Shown here in pieces: positions 61,925-64,000 of a stretch of 64,000 bases of DNA. Position 1 is the stretch's first letter. The number at the start of each line of letters is the position of its first letter. Source of the DNA: Paenalicyclobacillus ferrooxydans (lineage in GTDB: Bacteria; Bacillota; Bacilli; Alicyclobacillales; Alicyclobacillaceae); assembly GCF_001399675.1 (NCBI RefSeq), contig NZ_LJCO01000096.1:1-64000 (forward strand). Direction: 5' to 3'. The notes under the pieces were generated by a model. It ran no database searches. It was not told the origin of the DNA and saw only the letters and a program-made list of their open reading frames with translations. A program made the translations under genes and the position numbers.

Positions 61925-63253
61925 TTGACATCGACCGATATAAGCGCGCATCACAAATCATTTTCTCCACGAGCCGATGTGCAGTCTGTTTCCCGCGGAG
62001 GGTTGGCTGCCAATCGGATGGCACGTTGGTCTGTATACGCCATCACGTTTTTCCCGCTCATTGATTTCGGGCTTCGAAACCTACCCCACCTGCACATCAT
62101 CGGCTCCATATGGAGCATTCTGGCTCTGCTCGTTCTTGCATGGCAAGCATTAAGGAAGCTCCTTGCCGGGCATAGCGCACCACGATTTGGTTGGTACAAG
62201 TTTGCAGGATGGTACATGATTTACGGTCTTGCTTTGATGTTTGCAAGTTTCAACCAGCCAACCATCGCGTTTGACGGCTACAGGGCAGATGTGTTCTATA
62301 TGCTGTTTGCTTTTTTGATCCCGTTTGTTGTTGAACCTGAAGACGTACCGAAACTTTTCCACGCTATCGTTGCGCTCGCCATCTTAGTCGGCGTGCACGG
62401 TCTGTTTCAGTATGTGATTGCTGTTCCAATTCCCAAAGGTTGGACTGATGTCAACGAACACCTGCGCACCCGGGTATTTTCGATTATTACAAGTCCAAAT
62501 GAACTTGGGGCTTATATGGCCCTCACTGAACCACTCCTTGTGGGACTCTTTCTCTATGAACGAAATCGTTGGCGCAAATGGATGTACGGAATCGGTTTTT
62601 TCATGTGTTTTGGGACGCACCTGTTCACATATGACAGAGGATCGCTTCTCGCACTTGGCTTGGCACTGGTCATTGTAGCGGCACTCGTCAATCGAAAGTT
62701 TCTTATTGTTGTATTGTTTCTCGGTGTTGTTGCCTTCTTCTTGCCGCCAATTCATCATCGTTTTGTAGACCTGTTCTCACCCGTGTACTTGTTGAAAGCC
62801 CAGCAAGGAGGTCGACTTGAACGTTGGGGCATCGCCTTTAACCTGATGTCCGCAAACCCGTTGTTCGGTGCCGGGATGGGACATTACGGTGGACAAGTCG
62901 CCTCGGATTTCGGGCTTGGCATCTATTCCGACAACTACTACATGAAGGTGCTTGGCGAATCTGGACTGATTGGTTTGGTCCTGTTCATGGCGATGCATTT
63001 GGCACTCCTGCGCGAGGTGTTTAAGAAAACCGTGAAGCGTATGGAAGGCAGAAACAGATACGTAGCGATTGGCGCATTTATCGGCCTTGTAGCCATCGTC
63101 ATTCACAACGGTGTTGAGAACGTATTTGAGTTTGGTCCAAATACTGTGCTCTACTTCACGGTCGCCACACTGCTCCTAATTTGGGGGAAGGGTGTTGCTA
63201 AGACAGACCCACCTGCTAGTTCCGTCCAAAATGAAGGTATCCTGACTGAATGA
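61925..63253 (+). CDS. O-antigen ligase / Wzy-like polysaccharide membrane protein
   Basis: A 442-residue polytopic membrane protein with about ten spans, of the RfaL/Wzy_C (O-antigen ligase-like) superfamily. The family motif region is a periplasmic loop with GRLERWGIAFNLMSANPLFGAGMGHYG, and the TM preceding it holds TYDRGSLLAL. Such proteins join or polymerise sugars on lipid carriers. Starts at TTG after GGAGGAGACC. The last residues (QNEGILTE) lie inside the first copy of a 19-bp repeat. Monocistronic, 220 bp from the divergent lgt. Confidence 0.88.
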   Translation: MTSTDISAHHKSFSPRADVQSVSRGGLAANRMARWSVYAITFFPLIDFGLRNLPHLHIIGSIWSILALLVLAWQALRKLLAGHSAPRFGWYKFAGWYMIYGLALMFASFNQPTIAFDGYRADVFYMLFAFLIPFVVEPEDVPKLFHAIVALAILVGVHGLFQYVIAVPIPKGWTDVNEHLRTRVFSIITSPNELGAYMALTEPLLVGLFLYERNRWRKWMYGIGFFMCFGTHLFTYDRGSLLALGLALVIVAALVNRKFLIVVLFLGVVAFFLPPIHHRFVDLFSPVYLLKAQQGGRLERWGIAFNLMSANPLFGAGMGHYGGQVASDFGLGIYSDNYYMKVLGESGLIGLVLFMAMHLALLREVFKKTVKRMEGRNRYVAIGAFIGLVAIVIHNGVENVFEFGPNTVLYFTVATLLLIWGKGVAKTDPPASSVQNEGILTE

Positions 63254-63295
63254 AGGTGTCTTGACCGAATAAAGGTGTCCTGACCGAATGAAGGC
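63230..63295. repeat. 19-bp tandem repeat after the O-antigen-ligase-like gene
   Basis: Three copies of (A)ATGAAGGTGTCCTGACCG and a partial fourth. The first copy overlaps the end of the coding sequence, so the array supplies the last codons and the stop of the protein. TGAATGA words recur to 63348. Confidence 0.88.
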
Positions 63296-63349
63296 GCGTT
63301 GAATGAATACAGGGACGTTGTCCTGACTGAATGAGAAAAATGAATGAGA

Positions 63350-63399
63350 AAAAACAGCCCGCTTCCGTCGGCGCAACGCCGAGAGGAAGGGGCTGTTTT
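63350..63399. terminator. Bidirectional intrinsic terminator
   Basis: AAAACAGCCCGCTTCC pairs with GGAAGGGGCTGTTTT (one bulge), enclosing CGGCG/CGCCG. A-rich on the left and T-rich on the right, so it can end the rightward O-antigen-ligase transcript and the leftward peptidase transcript. Confidence 0.9.
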
Positions 63400-63458
63400 G
63401 CATCTTTGAGTTCGGTGAAGTACCATGCTTGCTCTACGAGCGAACCCAATCCCTCCGG

Positions 63459-64000
63459 TCACCGAACATATTTTTCGAACCACTCCAAGATGTGCTTCAA
63501 GCGAGAGATCCGATTCAAAGGTTTCCCGTTTCGTGACAAGTCATGATTTTCTCCGGCAAAACGGACAAACTCCGTGGCGACATTGAGTCGCTTTAAGGCT
63601 GTGAACCACTGCTCTGCTTGCTCCATGGGACAGCGGTAGTCTTCCTCACTATGAATCACTTTGGTGGGGGTGCTCACGTTTTTCGCGTAGCGAATTGGTG
63701 ACCTATTCATAATGAACTCCTCGGCATCCCACAGGTCTGCACCTCCGAGTTCAACTTTATTAAACCAAAACCCGATATCGCTGGTCCCAAACATGCTGTA
63801 GAGATTTGAAATCGACCGCTGAGTCACAGCCGCTTTAAAACGGTCGGTATGCCCAACTATCCAGTTTGTCATGTAGCCCCCATAACTACCGCCCGTGACC
63901 CCAAGTCGGTCCGGATCCACATAAGGCAGTTTGATAGCTTCGTCTATCGCATCCATGAGGTCGTTGTAGTCTCCACCACCCCAGTCTCCGACACACCCTT
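63459..64000 (-). CDS. S9 family prolyl oligopeptidase-type peptidase, C-terminal part (continues past window)
   Basis: At least 180 residues of the alpha/beta hydrolase domain of an S9 peptidase (acylaminoacyl-peptidase type). All catalytic residues are visible: Ser in GGSYGGYMT, Asp in HSEEDYRCP and His in GENHDLSRNG. The frame runs without stop to the window edge and shows GDWGGGDYNDLMD at its N-terminal side, the usual sequence just before the nucleophile region, so the internal ATG at 63956 is not the start. The missing part should be a seven- or eight-bladed propeller. Confidence 0.9.
   Translation of the reverse strand, partial: GCVGDWGGGDYNDLMDAIDEAIKLPYVDPDRLGVTGGSYGGYMTNWIVGHTDRFKAAVTQRSISNLYSMFGTSDIGFWFNKVELGGADLWDAEEFIMNRSPIRYAKNVSTPTKVIHSEEDYRCPMEQAEQWFTALKRLNVATEFVRFAGENHDLSRNGKPLNRISRLKHILEWFEKYVR

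Overview
The window looks like chromosomal DNA of an aerobic, endospore-forming member of the Bacillota, with roughly balanced base composition, strong AGGAGG-type ribosome binding sites and frequent TTG/GTG starts. Evidence is a GerA-family germinant receptor subunit, a sporulation-type orphan histidine kinase, ABC-F and YwbE-type proteins, an ECF sigma/zinc anti-sigma pair and a menaquinol-type b6 cytochrome. The gene mix fits the Alicyclobacillaceae or a neighbour, but that placement is inference. No rRNA, tRNA, CRISPR array, transposase or prophage was recognised.

Layout. 0.4-6 kb: a degenerate MreB-like protein, a secreted polysaccharide deacetylase, and an ECF sigma / anti-sigma / membrane-protein operon. 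6.3-11.2 kb: M20 peptidase, carboxylesterase and a Bcr/CflA drug exporter. 11.4-17.9 kb: a six-gene form II CO-dehydrogenase-like molybdenum hydroxylase operon (coxG-S-L-M-D-E order). 18.2-20.4 kb: a small membrane protein and a lone GerAA. 20.4-27 kb: an assimilatory sulfate reduction and siroheme operon (cysH-sat-sulfite reductase-cobA/hemD-sirB-sirC) divergent from cysK at 27.3 kb, so sulfate to sulfide to cysteine is nearly complete here. 28-43 kb: MMPL transporter, DinB, sensor kinase, aldehyde dehydrogenase, PIG-V-like glycosyltransferase, RNase H-like protein, methyltransferase, peroxiredoxin, MscL with a zinc ribbon, a frameshifted DUF2249 gene and lipoate ligase. 44.3-54 kb: a complete Kdp potassium system with an unusual split and duplicated KdpD. 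54.5-56.6 kb: a b6-type cytochrome operon with no Rieske gene. 57-64 kb: YeiH-like transporter, ABC-F ATPase, YwbE, PsiE, Lgt, O-antigen-ligase-like protein and a truncated S9 peptidase.

The most striking non-coding property is the number of unrelated tandem repeat arrays, at least twelve families with units of 8, 10, 11, 12, 13, 15-18, 18, 19, 41, 44, 52 and 134 bp, almost all in intergenic DNA next to gene ends or promoters. The largest, about 0.96 kb at 43.23-44.19 kb, is seven 134-bp units, each with three hairpins sharing the same TAAGTCG/CGACTTA arms but having three different loops, and it holds no ORF. It is my best candidate for an undescribed element.

Starts were moved from the longest reading frame wherever a clear Shine-Dalgarno sequence pointed to an internal codon. 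All functional statements rest on motif recognition by eye; no database search was run.
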